Assembly: GCA_016867815.1 (NCBI GenBank)
Contig: VGIR01000024.1
Coordinates: 1-37,163, forward strand
Length of the DNA: 37,163 bases
DNA from: a candidate division WOR-3 bacterium
Lineage (GTDB): Bacteria > Hydrothermota > Tepidihabitantia > Tepidihabitantales > Tepidihabitantaceae
Direction of reading: 5' to 3'
Part shown: in pieces, positions 1 to 7,447 of the stretch
Layout of the letters: each line of letters begins with the position of its first letter
How positions within the stretch are numbered: the first letter of the stretch is position 1
The notes under the pieces: generated by a model
What the model was told of the DNA's origin: nothing
Seen by the model: only the letters and a program-made list of their open reading frames with translations
Databases searched by the model: none
Program-made: the position numbers and the translations under genes

Positions 1-87
1 CGGACAGCATCCAGCATCCAGTAGACAGCACACTAGGGCATTTCAGAATGCCGGCTGCAGATTGTGGCGGGCGTAGCCCGCTGGCCC

Positions 88-100
88 CAAGCCGCAAGCC
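88..100. repeat. Direct repeat copy 1, heptamer family
   Basis: The 13-mer caagccgcaagcc occurs here and again exactly at 975-987. Both are built from a CAAGCC-type heptamer. The two copies bracket the PIN-domain gene pair. The flanking bases 1-87 carry another short tandem (agcatcc twice, about 6-19) and a 6-bp hairpin (67-81), but no gene. Confidence 0.6.
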
Positions 101-176
101 TCCAGCTAGCCCAAACCCTCAGGCCGCTGGTGCGCAGCCGCCCCACAGAAGCGCGTACCGCTAGCGCTGGTCCGGT

Positions 177-204
177 TTGACGACCTTGGCATCAGGACTA
201 TACT
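177..204 (+). promoter_or_regulatory. Promoter of the PIN-domain gene
   Basis: TTGACG (177-182), a 16-nt spacer and TATACT (199-204). The GTG start at 210 follows after only 5 nt, so transcription should begin at or next to the start codon and the mRNA would be leaderless. No Shine-Dalgarno sequence is placed to serve this start. Confidence 0.7.
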
Positions 205-209
205 GATAC

Positions 210-698
210 GTGGCAACAGAACCGGCGCCCCTTCTCTACATCGAGACATCCGTGTTCGGCTTCTGCTTTGACGAGGAACCCCGCAACGTCCTGCGCCGCG
301 AGTCTGCACTGACACTGCTGCGGCAGATGCGTCTCGGCATCCTAGACGGCGGCACGTCGCCGGTCACATACCACGAGTTTGAGGGTGCGGCCGAGCCGCT
401 CCGTTCGAGGCTGCTGGAGTTGCTGAACGATGTACGGATACTGCCTGCCGATGATGAAGAAGTCGAACGACTCGCCCAGGTCTACTTGCGGGAGGGAATT
501 GTGCCGTCGAAGTTCGCCGACGATGCCAGGCACGTCGCCTACGCCACAATCTGTGGCGCCGGCGTTCTCGTGTCCCTCAACCTGCGGCACCTCGCCAACG
601 AGTGGACCGAGCGAAAGGTGGCGGCGGTGAACCAGCGTGAACGCTACGGTATCCTGCATATCAGGACTCCCGAAGAGGTACTCAGCTATGAAGGTTGA
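210..698 (+). CDS. PIN-domain protein, probable VapC-like ribonuclease toxin
   Basis: The 162-residue protein looks like a PIN-domain Mg-dependent endoribonuclease. It opens with a YIETSVF motif (acidic residue E12), has a central acidic position around E56 (TYHEF), and a C-terminal DDARHVAYA motif (D104/D105, H108) followed by LVSLNLRHLAN. This layout is typical of the PIN family used as type II toxins. The GTG start at 210 fits the promoter ending at 204 and leaves no 5' leader. The next ORF begins inside its last codons (ATG 688 versus stop 696-698), so the two are translationally coupled, as in toxin-antitoxin pairs, although here the putative toxin comes first. The fold call is fairly secure; the toxin role is inference from context. 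Confidence 0.75.
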   Translation: MATEPAPLLYIETSVFGFCFDEEPRNVLRRESALTLLRQMRLGILDGGTSPVTYHEFEGAAEPLRSRLLELLNDVRILPADDEEVERLAQVYLREGIVPSKFADDARHVAYATICGAGVLVSLNLRHLANEWTERKVAAVNQRERYGILHIRTPEEVLSYEG

Positions 699-879
699 AG
701 GAATGGACTGGATGGATTGGCTACACAAGGTCAGAGAGGAATCCGAGAAGGAACGGATTCGGCGCGGCATCGGTGGCGCGGAGTGGCTGAAGCAGATCCG
801 AGCCAGGGCTGAGGCCTTCAAGCGCGAACGCGCCGGCCGCGATACGCCGGCAGTCCACGACCGCAAGCCTGGTTCCTAG
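688..879 (+). CDS. Small charged protein, putative partner of the PIN protein
   Basis: This is a 63-residue, highly charged, helix-prone protein rich in Arg, Lys and Glu (for example KVREESEKERIRRG). ATG 688 overlaps the end of the PIN gene by 11 nt, and a longer in-frame extension back to 637 would lie entirely within that gene. Small basic and acidic proteins co-transcribed with PIN-domain proteins commonly act as antitoxins, and this role is plausible here. I do not recognise a named DNA-binding fold, so the function is inferred from position only. Confidence 0.5.
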   Translation: MKVEGMDWMDWLHKVREESEKERIRRGIGGAEWLKQIRARAEAFKRERAGRDTPAVHDRKPGS

Positions 880-953
880 CCAAGCCGGGGCGGACGGAGT
901 CCCTGAAGTCACGGTGACATGACGGTTCGGATTCCGAGCAGGCGACTGGCGTC

Positions 954-988
954 GCAGCCTCAAGCTTCAAGCCTCAAGCCGCAAGCCA
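954..988. repeat. Tandem heptamer array (CAAGCNN)
   Basis: Four or five degenerate 7-nt units read caagctt, caagcct, caagccg, caagcca. The array includes 975-987, an exact copy of the 13-mer at 88-100 on the far side of the PIN gene pair. Confidence 0.65.
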
Positions 989-1094
989 GTTTCACCCCAA
1001 GCCCCGCACCTTAGGGGCTTCCGCCCCTCAAGGCGGTGTACGCGACTTCCTTTGGTCGTCGCACGTGCACCTGTCACCCCGTTGGGGTGAAACT
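988..1094. repeat. Long nested inverted repeat (13-nt perfect arms)
   Basis: agtttcaccccaa (988-1000) and its exact reverse complement (1082-1094) enclose 81 nt. Inside lies a second stem, aggggc/gcccct around 1013-1028, flanked by partly complementary cacctt and aaggcggtg. No ORF of note is inside. It could be a structured RNA, a small palindromic mobile element, or a terminator or boundary. It lies about 60 nt upstream of the TIR promoter. Confidence 0.5.
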
Positions 1095-1151
1095 CGCCGC
1101 AACGCCGTAGCTAGCTAAAGCCGACACACCCCCATCCTGGGCGTCCGCGGC

Positions 1152-1180
1152 TTGACAAGCTCGGCGGGCATTCCTACAAT
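1152..1180 (+). promoter_or_regulatory. Strong promoter upstream of the TIR gene
   Basis: TTGACA (1152-1157), a 17-nt spacer and TACAAT (1175-1180), close to the sigma-70 consensus. The predicted start of transcription falls at about 1187, which is an ATG opening a 24-codon mini-ORF. Confidence 0.75.
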
Positions 1181-1186
1181 CCGGTG

Positions 1187-1261
1187 ATGGAACATGACGG
1201 CAGATGTCTGCTCCAGGGCGGCGGCGCACTGCTGTCTTCTTCTGACAGGAGGCCGAGATGA
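1187..1261 (+). CDS. Leaderless 24-codon upstream ORF coupled to the TIR gene
   Basis: ATG 1187 lies 6 nt after the -10 box, so it should sit at the very 5' end of the transcript. The frame (starting MEHDGRCL, ending DRRPR) stays open for 24 codons and stops at TGA 1259-1261. That stop overlaps the ATG of the TIR gene (ATGA). The AGGAGG serving the TIR gene (1247-1252) lies inside its last codons. The arrangement suggests translational coupling or a leader-peptide control. The peptide has no recognisable similarity, so it may matter only as a translated leader. Confidence 0.45.
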   Translation: MEHDGRCLLQGGGALLSSSDRRPR

Positions 1262-2202
1262 ACCCCGACACTCCCCGGGTTGTCCGCAAAGTGCCGGACC
1301 AACCCCACATCCTCATCGCCAACTGCTTTCAGGATCTGGAATTCGCCCGCAAGCTGACGATGGCGTTGCGCCGGGACCGGGTCAGCCCGTACGTCGACGT
1401 CGGCGAGATGACGCCGAGCGACTCGCTGTTGCGTAGGCTCGCCAGCGCTACCCGTCCCATCGACTGCGTCGTCCCGGTTATCTCCATGCCCTTGCTCGCG
1501 CACAACTGGGTAGGAAGGGAACTGCCCGAGCTGCTCAAGGGAGAGGTCAACGGGAGGCAGGTGCGAATCTGTCCGGTCAAGGTTGACAATTGCTCGCTAC
1601 CTCCCGGCCTGCGGGGCCGGTTCGTCGTCGACTTCTACACCCTCGGCTGGAACCAGGCCTATGGTGCGATCAAGGCGGCAATCCAGGGCCGGGCCGGGGC
1701 CGAGCGGCCCGTGCAGAAGCAGCCGGCAGCAGGTCCGGCCAGGTCAGCGCCCGTGGCTAAGGATGTCACCCCGACCTCGCCGAACCGGAAGCAGCTCTAC
1801 CTGAGCTTTGACCATGAGAACGACGGTTACTATCGAGAGGTTCTGGATACCTGGTCGAAGATGCCGGGCTTTGCCAGCTTCTGGGTCAATGACCAGCCAC
1901 CGGCCGTACCGGTGGACAGCGAAGCCGCCGAACCCATCAAACAGGCACTCGCCAGGCGCATCGGTGCGGCCGGCGGACTGCTGTGCGTGGTGGGGCAGAA
2001 CTCAAGCACGAGCGGCTGGATGGAGTGGGAGATCCGGAAAGCCGACGAGTTGGGCAAACGGCTGATCGCGGTCAGAGTCAATCGGGATTTTGCCTTCCCG
2101 GAGTTACTGTCCGATCTGGGCGCGACCTGTGCCATGTCCTTCACCTTTGAGGGGATTCGTCGGGCAATCGACGAGGCCTACGGAGGCCTGGCGCAGGAGT
2201 AG
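1258..2202 (+). CDS. Dual TIR-domain protein (TIR plus MTH538/ThsB-like TIR)
   Basis: This 314-residue soluble protein has two domains. Residues about 17-135 read as a TIR domain: strand HILIANCF, box-2-like VDVGEMTPSDSLL, CVVPVIS, then NWVGREL with W84 and E88 in the spacing of the TIR catalytic glutamate. A Pro/Ala-rich linker (about 145-175) leads to residues 178-310, which resemble the MTH538 TIR-like family that includes Thoeris ThsB: YLSFDHENDGYYREVLDTW, LLCVVGQNSS, then WMEWEIRKADELGKRLI (W254, W257, E258). TIR proteins of this kind cleave NAD or make cyclic-ADPR-type signals in antiphage defence. No ThsA-like partner is visible nearby. ATG 1258 has AGGAGG 5 nt upstream. The domain calls are solid; a defence role is inference. 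Confidence 0.75.
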   Translation: MNPDTPRVVRKVPDQPHILIANCFQDLEFARKLTMALRRDRVSPYVDVGEMTPSDSLLRRLASATRPIDCVVPVISMPLLAHNWVGRELPELLKGEVNGRQVRICPVKVDNCSLPPGLRGRFVVDFYTLGWNQAYGAIKAAIQGRAGAERPVQKQPAAGPARSAPVAKDVTPTSPNRKQLYLSFDHENDGYYREVLDTWSKMPGFASFWVNDQPPAVPVDSEAAEPIKQALARRIGAAGGLLCVVGQNSSTSGWMEWEIRKADELGKRLIAVRVNRDFAFPELLSDLGATCAMSFTFEGIRRAIDEAYGGLAQE

Positions 2203-2277
2203 TCGCCGCGGCGCAGCGGCATCCGTCAGCCTTGGCTCAAGCACCGGCTTGACTTCGCCAGCGGACGGCTCGTTCTC

Positions 2278-2305
2278 TTGACTTTCCGGTCTGCCCGGTG
2301 AGAAT
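2278..2305 (+). promoter_or_regulatory. Promoter of the lptE-like/rlmD/amidohydrolase operon
   Basis: TTGACT (2278-2283), a 16-nt spacer and GAGAAT (2300-2305, four of six consensus bases). GTG 2312 follows after 6 nt, again giving a leaderless layout. Confidence 0.5.
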
Positions 2306-2311
2306 CGTAGC

Positions 2312-2791
2312 GTGCGTGGATTCGCACTAGGCATACTGTTGCTCGCCGGCTGCTGCGGCTATTCGACCCGCTCGCTGCTGCCGTCACACCTCAAAGCCGT
2401 GGCGGTACTGCCGGCGGCGAACACAACGACGCAGCCGGGCCTGGCTGAGGCGCTCACCGATTCGCTGGCCGCGGCGTTCACGGCCGACCGGACACTGCGG
2501 GTGACGAACACGGAAGCAGCCGACCTGGTCGTGAGCACGACTGTCTCGAACTACAGCCGGACGGCATCTTCCTACACGGGCGACTCGGTGCAGGCCGTGT
2601 CCGCGTACGAAGTGAGTGTCAGCGCCCAGGTAGACGTACGGGACCAGACACGAAATGAGCAGTTCTACAAAGGGACCGCCTCGGCCCGGGTCAGCTACGA
2701 CCCGAATGCGAAGACCGAAGAGCAGGCGGCGGCGGAGGCGATCAGGAAGCTGGCTTCGGAGATCGTGCGCCAGGTGCAGATTACATGGTAG
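2312..2791 (+). CDS. LptE-like lipoprotein
   Basis: A 159-residue exported lipoprotein. The first 14 residues form a signal peptide ending in a lipobox (LLLAGC, C14). The mature start, CGYSTRSLLPSHLKAVAVLP followed by N-T-T-T-Q-P-G-L, matches the opening of LptE-family proteins, the outer-membrane partner of LptD in lipopolysaccharide assembly. The predicted strands (VVSTTVSNY, YEVSVSAQVDVRD) and the closing helix also fit. GTG 2312 is chosen because the lipobox follows directly and the promoter abuts it. It overlaps the next gene by 7 nt. The LptF/LptG genes in this window support an Lpt role. Other lipoproteins of unknown function share the opening pattern, so the call is by resemblance. 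Confidence 0.65.
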   Translation: MRGFALGILLLAGCCGYSTRSLLPSHLKAVAVLPAANTTTQPGLAEALTDSLAAAFTADRTLRVTNTEAADLVVSTTVSNYSRTASSYTGDSVQAVSAYEVSVSAQVDVRDQTRNEQFYKGTASARVSYDPNAKTEEQAAAEAIRKLASEIVRQVQITW

Positions 2792-4116
2792 TGGAACTCC
2801 TGATTGACAAGCTGGTCCAGGGCGGCGACGGCCTCGCCACGTTGGACGGCATGAAGGTGTTCGTACCTTTCTCTGCCCCGCAGGAGCGCGTGCGCGCCCG
2901 CATCGTCACCCAGAAGCGCGACTATGCCGTGGCGGAGATCGAGGATATCATCGAGCCCTCTCCCCTGCGCGTTTCGGCCCCGTGTCCCCATTTCGGAGTC
3001 TGCGGGGGCTGCCAGCTTCAGCACATCAGTTATCAGGGCCAGTTGGTCGTCAAGAAACTCTACGTCAACGAGGCGCTGCAGCGCATCGGCCAGGTGTTCG
3101 TCCCCGTGCGCAACGTGACCACGGAGGCCGAACCCTGGCACTACCGGAACAAGACCCAGTATCCTGTCGGCACGACCGGCAAAGGCATGGCGATCGGCTT
3201 CTTCCGGCGCGGCACGCACGACCTGCTGGACGTGCCGGTGTGTGTGCTTCACCCGATGGAGTTCGACCGCCTGCGCGAGGCCATCCGCGCCATCTTCTCC
3301 GCTGCCGGAGAGACCGGGTATGACGAAGCCGGGCACGACGGCAACATCCGGCACCTCGTTCTCCGGCAGGGAATCGGTGACGGCGGTCTGCTGGCCGTGA
3401 TTGTAACCCGCACGCCCGCGTTCGACGCGCGCGCGGCTGAGCTCATTGCCGAGGAGCCCGGCGTAGTCGGGGTGGCGCACAGCGTTGTGCCGACGCGCAC
3501 CAACCGAATCATGGGTTCGCACACGAAGGTCCTTGCCGGCCGAGCCCACCTGTATCAGACGGTGCTGGGTAAGTCATTCCAGGTATCGGCTCCCTCGTTC
3601 TTCCAGGTGAACATCCGGCAGGCCGAGGAGTTGTGCCGCAAGATCCTCAAGCACGTCGCACCCCGGGGAGATGAATCGGTCCTCGACCTCTACAGCGGGG
3701 TAGGCATGATCTCACTGCTCATCGCTCCCTTTGTCCAGCAGGTCACGGCCATCGAAGCCGACACAACTGCGGTGGAAGATGCCCGGGTCAACGCTCAGAC
3801 TCAGGACGTCCGCAACGTTGAGTTCATGTGCGACGACGTCAGCCGCGCCATCAGGCGAGTCGCATCTGCCGACGTCGTCATCCTCGACCCGCCGCGCAAG
3901 GGCTGTCCGAGCGAAGTCCTGCGTCGGATTGCCGCTTTGAGACCGAAGCGCATCGTCTACGTCTCCTGCAACCCTCCCACCCTGGCTCGGGACCTCGCAG
4001 CGCTCGAGCAGTCCGGGTACACGACCCACGAAGTTGAGCCGGTTGACATGTTCCCGCAGACCTTCCACGTTGAAGTCATCGCCCGGCTTGGCCCGCTCGG
4101 GTCGGCTGACGCGTGA
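2785..4116 (+). CDS. rlmD: 23S rRNA (uracil-C5)-methyltransferase, RlmD/RumA family
   Basis: The 443-residue enzyme transfers a methyl group from SAM to C5 of a uridine in rRNA. It has an N-terminal TRAM domain (1-55), a 4Fe-4S cluster set (C67, C73, C76 in CPHFGVCGGCQLQH, and C153), a SAM-binding motif (VLDLYSGVGM, 299-308), a DPPRKGC motif (368-374), and the catalytic Cys C395 in VSCNPPTLARD. The closing HVEVIA (E431) supplies the proton-abstracting glutamate. Length and motif order are those of RlmD/RumA; choosing between RlmD, RlmC and TrmA by sequence reading alone is uncertain, but the Fe-S cysteines favour RlmD/RlmC. It overlaps both neighbours (7 nt and 4 nt), so it belongs to one operon. 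Confidence 0.88.
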   Translation: MVVELLIDKLVQGGDGLATLDGMKVFVPFSAPQERVRARIVTQKRDYAVAEIEDIIEPSPLRVSAPCPHFGVCGGCQLQHISYQGQLVVKKLYVNEALQRIGQVFVPVRNVTTEAEPWHYRNKTQYPVGTTGKGMAIGFFRRGTHDLLDVPVCVLHPMEFDRLREAIRAIFSAAGETGYDEAGHDGNIRHLVLRQGIGDGGLLAVIVTRTPAFDARAAELIAEEPGVVGVAHSVVPTRTNRIMGSHTKVLAGRAHLYQTVLGKSFQVSAPSFFQVNIRQAEELCRKILKHVAPRGDESVLDLYSGVGMISLLIAPFVQQVTAIEADTTAVEDARVNAQTQDVRNVEFMCDDVSRAIRRVASADVVILDPPRKGCPSEVLRRIAALRPKRIVYVSCNPPTLARDLAALEQSGYTTHEVEPVDMFPQTFHVEVIARLGPLGSADA

Positions 4117-5666
4117 AGCTGACCGGTCAGACAATCGTCGATGCCCGGGCCCGGCAAAGGCCGGGAACGGTGGTTTTCGACACCAGGATCAGGGAGATAG
4201 TGATTGAGCGGGAAAGTGAGACAGCGACTGAGATTCGTTCCTTTGATCCTTCGACCCTTCAGCCTGCTCCTGCCGTCATCGTACCCGGGCTGATCGACTC
4301 GCACACCCATCCGCTTGAGACCGGGCTGCAGCTGCTCTTTGCCGATTTGCGGGGGGCGAGCTCGGTCGCAGAGGTACAGCAAAGCCTGCGCGACCGGCAC
4401 CAGGATGCGCTGGCGCGCGGCATGCTGCTGGGTTTCAATCTCGAGCCGGACGGGCTGAAGGAGCAGCGCTACCCAAGCAGGGAGGAACTCGACGCAGTGG
4501 TCCCCGAAGTGCCGGTCTTCATCTATCGAGTTGACGGCCACTCGGCGGTCACAAACACCGCCGGGCTGCAACTGGTTCTGGCCGGGTGGCCGGGCGTACG
4601 AGCCCGGGGCATGGACGGCGACTGCAACGGCCGTCCCACCGGGGTGCTGCGCGGCGAGGCCTATGAGCGGGCATCGCGCCTGTTCAAACACCGGCTGGCC
4701 CCGGATACCGTGCGTGAGGCGCTGCACCTCGCCGGCCGACAGGCCGCGGCCAAAGGCGTTACGACCATCGGTGCACTGGTCGGCGTCGAGGATACGAGCG
4801 ATGACGAATGGCGCGCGCTCCTGGATGGGCTGGCCGCGTGCGCAGTCGGGACTGTTCCCTACCTTCAGACCTGGAATGTGGAGACCCCGCGCCGGTTCGG
4901 TCTCAAGCAGGCCGGAGGATGCCTGCTCCTCGACGGGTCATTCGGGTCGCGGACCGCGGCGCTGAACGAGTCCTATTCCGACGCTCCCGGTAACAGCGGC
5001 GTCAGCTACGTGAGTGACGAGAAGCTGCTTTCGTTCCTGCGCGCGGCCATCGCTGCGGGCCTCCAGACCGCTCTGCATGCAATCGGCGATCGGGCAGTGG
5101 AACAAGTCGTGCGCTGCCACGAGCAACTCGCCGGACCGGATTCCGGCAATCCACTACGGCACCGGGTCGAACATGCCGAGCTTCTCAACGACGCCTTGAT
5201 TGACCGGATAGCAGGGCTCGGACTGGTACTCGGTGTCCAGCCCGCTTTTGAGGACGAATGGGGCGGGCCGGACCGCATGTACTCGGTTCGGCTCGGCGAA
5301 CGCTGGCGCATCACCAATCCCTATCGCCGTCTGCTCGACTCCCGGGTGCTTCTGGCGGGTGGCTCTGACGCCCCGATCACGCCGATAGACCCGATCGCCG
5401 GCATCCGGGCCGCCGTTGACCGCGGCAACTCCCTGCAGGCCGTCTCGGGCGAAGAGGCTCTGGCTATGTTTACGTCGGCAGCCTCCTTCGCCCTGGGCCG
5501 AGAGGCGACCTGCGGCAGCATTGGGGTCGGCAAAGATGCAGACGTCACGGTGCTTACCTCGGATCCGCGAACTTCCGGACTCTGCCAGGTGGTGGCGACT
5601 TTCCGTACCGGTATCTGCATCTACAAGAACGACGCCCTGGCCGACAGTTTGAGACTTGAGGCCTGA
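4113..5666 (+). CDS. YtcJ-like amidohydrolase (amidohydrolase family 3)
   Basis: A 517-residue metal-dependent hydrolase. The GLIDSHTHP motif gives the metal-binding H64 and H66 near the N-terminus. HAIGDRAVEQV and RHRVEHAELL carry further metal and catalytic histidines, and GGSDAPITPIDP carries the late aspartate. The closing GKDADVTVL strand is the usual beta-sandwich return. This order matches the YtcJ/amidohydrolase-3 family, whose members hydrolyse N-formyl, N-acyl or cyclic amides; the substrate cannot be told. GTG 4113 overlaps the rlmD stop (GTGA), so translation is coupled. No signal peptide is seen, so it is cytosolic. Confidence 0.85.
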   Translation: MKLTGQTIVDARARQRPGTVVFDTRIREIVIERESETATEIRSFDPSTLQPAPAVIVPGLIDSHTHPLETGLQLLFADLRGASSVAEVQQSLRDRHQDALARGMLLGFNLEPDGLKEQRYPSREELDAVVPEVPVFIYRVDGHSAVTNTAGLQLVLAGWPGVRARGMDGDCNGRPTGVLRGEAYERASRLFKHRLAPDTVREALHLAGRQAAAKGVTTIGALVGVEDTSDDEWRALLDGLAACAVGTVPYLQTWNVETPRRFGLKQAGGCLLLDGSFGSRTAALNESYSDAPGNSGVSYVSDEKLLSFLRAAIAAGLQTALHAIGDRAVEQVVRCHEQLAGPDSGNPLRHRVEHAELLNDALIDRIAGLGLVLGVQPAFEDEWGGPDRMYSVRLGERWRITNPYRRLLDSRVLLAGGSDAPITPIDPIAGIRAAVDRGNSLQAVSGEEALAMFTSAASFALGREATCGSIGVGKDADVTVLTSDPRTSGLCQVVATFRTGICIYKNDALADSLRLEA

Positions 5667-5704
5667 GCTGCGGAGCGTGGGTTCTCTTTCGTTCCGGTGA
5701 GTGG

Positions 5705-7447
5705 TTGAGTGGGCGGTTGAAGAACCAGGAGCTTGCCCGCCGGTTCGACCGCTTCGCCGATGCGCTGGAGCTGAAGGGCGAGACCGGCTTCCGCGTCCTG
5801 GCCTACCGCCGGGCGGCCCGGGCTCTCGCCGACCTCAGCGCCGACATCGAGTTGCTCGACGCTCAAGGAAAGCTCAAGGAAGTGCCTGGCATCGGGGCAG
5901 GCATCGCGAAGAAGATCCACGAATACCTCACATCCGGTCGGATACAGAAGTATGACGAGGTGGTCTCGAGCCTCCCACCAGGTTTGTTCGAGATGCTGGG
6001 GATCCAGGGAGTGGGTCCGAAGACCGTGAGGCAGTTGTATGACAAGCTCGGAGTTCAGACTCCGGCCGAGCTCAGACAGGCAATCGAGAGTGGCCGTTTT
6101 GCCGAGCTTCCGGGAATGGGAGAAAAGAAGGGCGCGAACATACTGCGCGGCATCCAGACCGGCGAGATGACCGGCGAGCGGATGTTGCTCGAGGAGGCGT
6201 TCGAGCTGGCTGACTCCGTCATCTCCCACATGAAGCTGCACCCGGACGTCCGCCAGCTCGCCTATGGCGGCTCGCTCCGCCGCGGCAGCGAGACGATCGG
6301 CGACATCGACATCCTGGCGACGGGCCGAAACCCGGACCGGATCGTCCGGCACTTCACCGCTCATCCCCGAGTCAAGCAGATGCTCGGAGCCGGAGAGACC
6401 AAAGCCTCAACCCGGTTCGAGAGCCGATCCGGGACCAGACAGGTCGACCTGCGGGTTGTGGTAGACACTGAATACGGCGCTGCCCTGCAGTACTTCACGG
6501 GTTCAAAGGACCACAACGTCGCGCTCCGAGCCCTGGCCCAGAAGAGGGGATTGAAGCTGTCAGAGTACGGCCTGTTCCGGGGCGAGAAACGGGTGGCGGG
6601 TCGGACCGAACAGGAGGTCTATGCGGCCCTCGGCCTCCCCTACATCGAGCCCGAGCTACGCGAGGACCGCGGCGAACTCGAGGCTGCAGCAGGAGACTCG
6701 CTGCCCACGCTTGTCTCGCGCGGAGATATCAAGGCTGACCTCCACATTCACACCTCTGCATCGGATGGTTCGGCGGACTTCGAGACGATGGTCGAAGCCT
6801 GCAGAGAGCTGGGCTACACCCACGCTGCCCTGACCGAACATTCGACTTCAGCCGGGTATGCAGGCGGACTCAGCGCAGACGAGCTACTGCGCCACTGCGA
6901 CCGTGTCGACCGATACAACTCCGGGTCACGTGCCTTCAGGGTCCTCAAGTCTTCCGAGGTGGACATCAAGCCCAACGGTGCAATGGACTACCCGGACACG
7001 GTGCTGGAGCGGCTGGACCTGGTCATCGCCTCAATTCACCAGGGCTTCAAGAAGGATACCACGCAGCGAGTGTGCACGGCTCTCGCCAATCCGCTCGTCC
7101 ACCTGATGGCTCACCCTACCGGCAGGATCATCGGCCGGCGAGAAGGCTACGATATCGATATCGAGCAAGTGATAGAGTGTGCGGCAAAGCACCGCAAAAT
7201 ACTGGAAATCAACGCGTTCTATGGCCGCCTCGACCTCAATGACATCTGGGCGCGCCGGGCGATGCAGGCCGGCGTGAAGCTGGCCATCAACACCGACGCG
7301 CACGCGCCTGGCGACCTGGAGTGGATGCGATACGGAGTCACGACAGGGCGCCGAGCCTGGCTGACCCGGAATGACGTAGTCAATTGTCTGAGCTACCCCA
7401 GGCTGCTGAAGCTGCTGGGTGGGATCCGAGCCGGCAGAGCCGACTAG
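5705..7447 (+). CDS. polX: DNA polymerase/3'-5' exonuclease PolX (Pol X core plus PHP domain)
   Basis: A 580-residue family-X DNA repair polymerase. An N-terminal helix-hairpin-helix 8-kDa domain (1-75, with VPGIGAGIAKKI) and a second HhH (QGVGPKTVRQL) precede the palm. The palm carries GGSLRRG and GDIDIL with catalytic D200 and D202, and D248 in RQVDLRVVVD. The C-terminal PHP exonuclease domain (about 340-575) has DLHIHTSASDGS (H347, H349), TEHS, ASIHQGF, MAHPTG and NTDAHAPGDL metal ligands, so both activities look intact. Length and order match bacterial PolX used in base-excision and gap repair. The TTG start at 5705 has a GGTGAG-type sequence just upstream. No separate promoter is evident in the 38-nt gap after the amidohydrolase, so it is probably in the same operon. 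It ends tail-to-tail, with no gap, against the hydrolase gene on the other strand. Confidence 0.92.
   Translation: MSGRLKNQELARRFDRFADALELKGETGFRVLAYRRAARALADLSADIELLDAQGKLKEVPGIGAGIAKKIHEYLTSGRIQKYDEVVSSLPPGLFEMLGIQGVGPKTVRQLYDKLGVQTPAELRQAIESGRFAELPGMGEKKGANILRGIQTGEMTGERMLLEEAFELADSVISHMKLHPDVRQLAYGGSLRRGSETIGDIDILATGRNPDRIVRHFTAHPRVKQMLGAGETKASTRFESRSGTRQVDLRVVVDTEYGAALQYFTGSKDHNVALRALAQKRGLKLSEYGLFRGEKRVAGRTEQEVYAALGLPYIEPELREDRGELEAAAGDSLPTLVSRGDIKADLHIHTSASDGSADFETMVEACRELGYTHAALTEHSTSAGYAGGLSADELLRHCDRVDRYNSGSRAFRVLKSSEVDIKPNGAMDYPDTVLERLDLVIASIHQGFKKDTTQRVCTALANPLVHLMAHPTGRIIGRREGYDIDIEQVIECAAKHRKILEINAFYGRLDLNDIWARRAMQAGVKLAINTDAHAPGDLEWMRYGVTTGRRAWLTRNDVVNCLSYPRLLKLLGGIRAGRAD

Larger units (their letters stand above)
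880..1151. other. Gene-free stretch with repeats and nested hairpins
   Basis: No credible gene lies between the PIN partner and the TIR promoter. The stretch contains a CAAGCCN heptamer run (about 954-988) and a large nested inverted repeat (988-1094). The rest has no recognisable feature. Confidence 0.6.

Noticed and set aside
1258-2202. A complete Thoeris system
   Set aside because: There is no ThsA (SIR2/SLOG) gene next to the TIR protein; the neighbours are a PIN gene pair and an Lpt lipoprotein.
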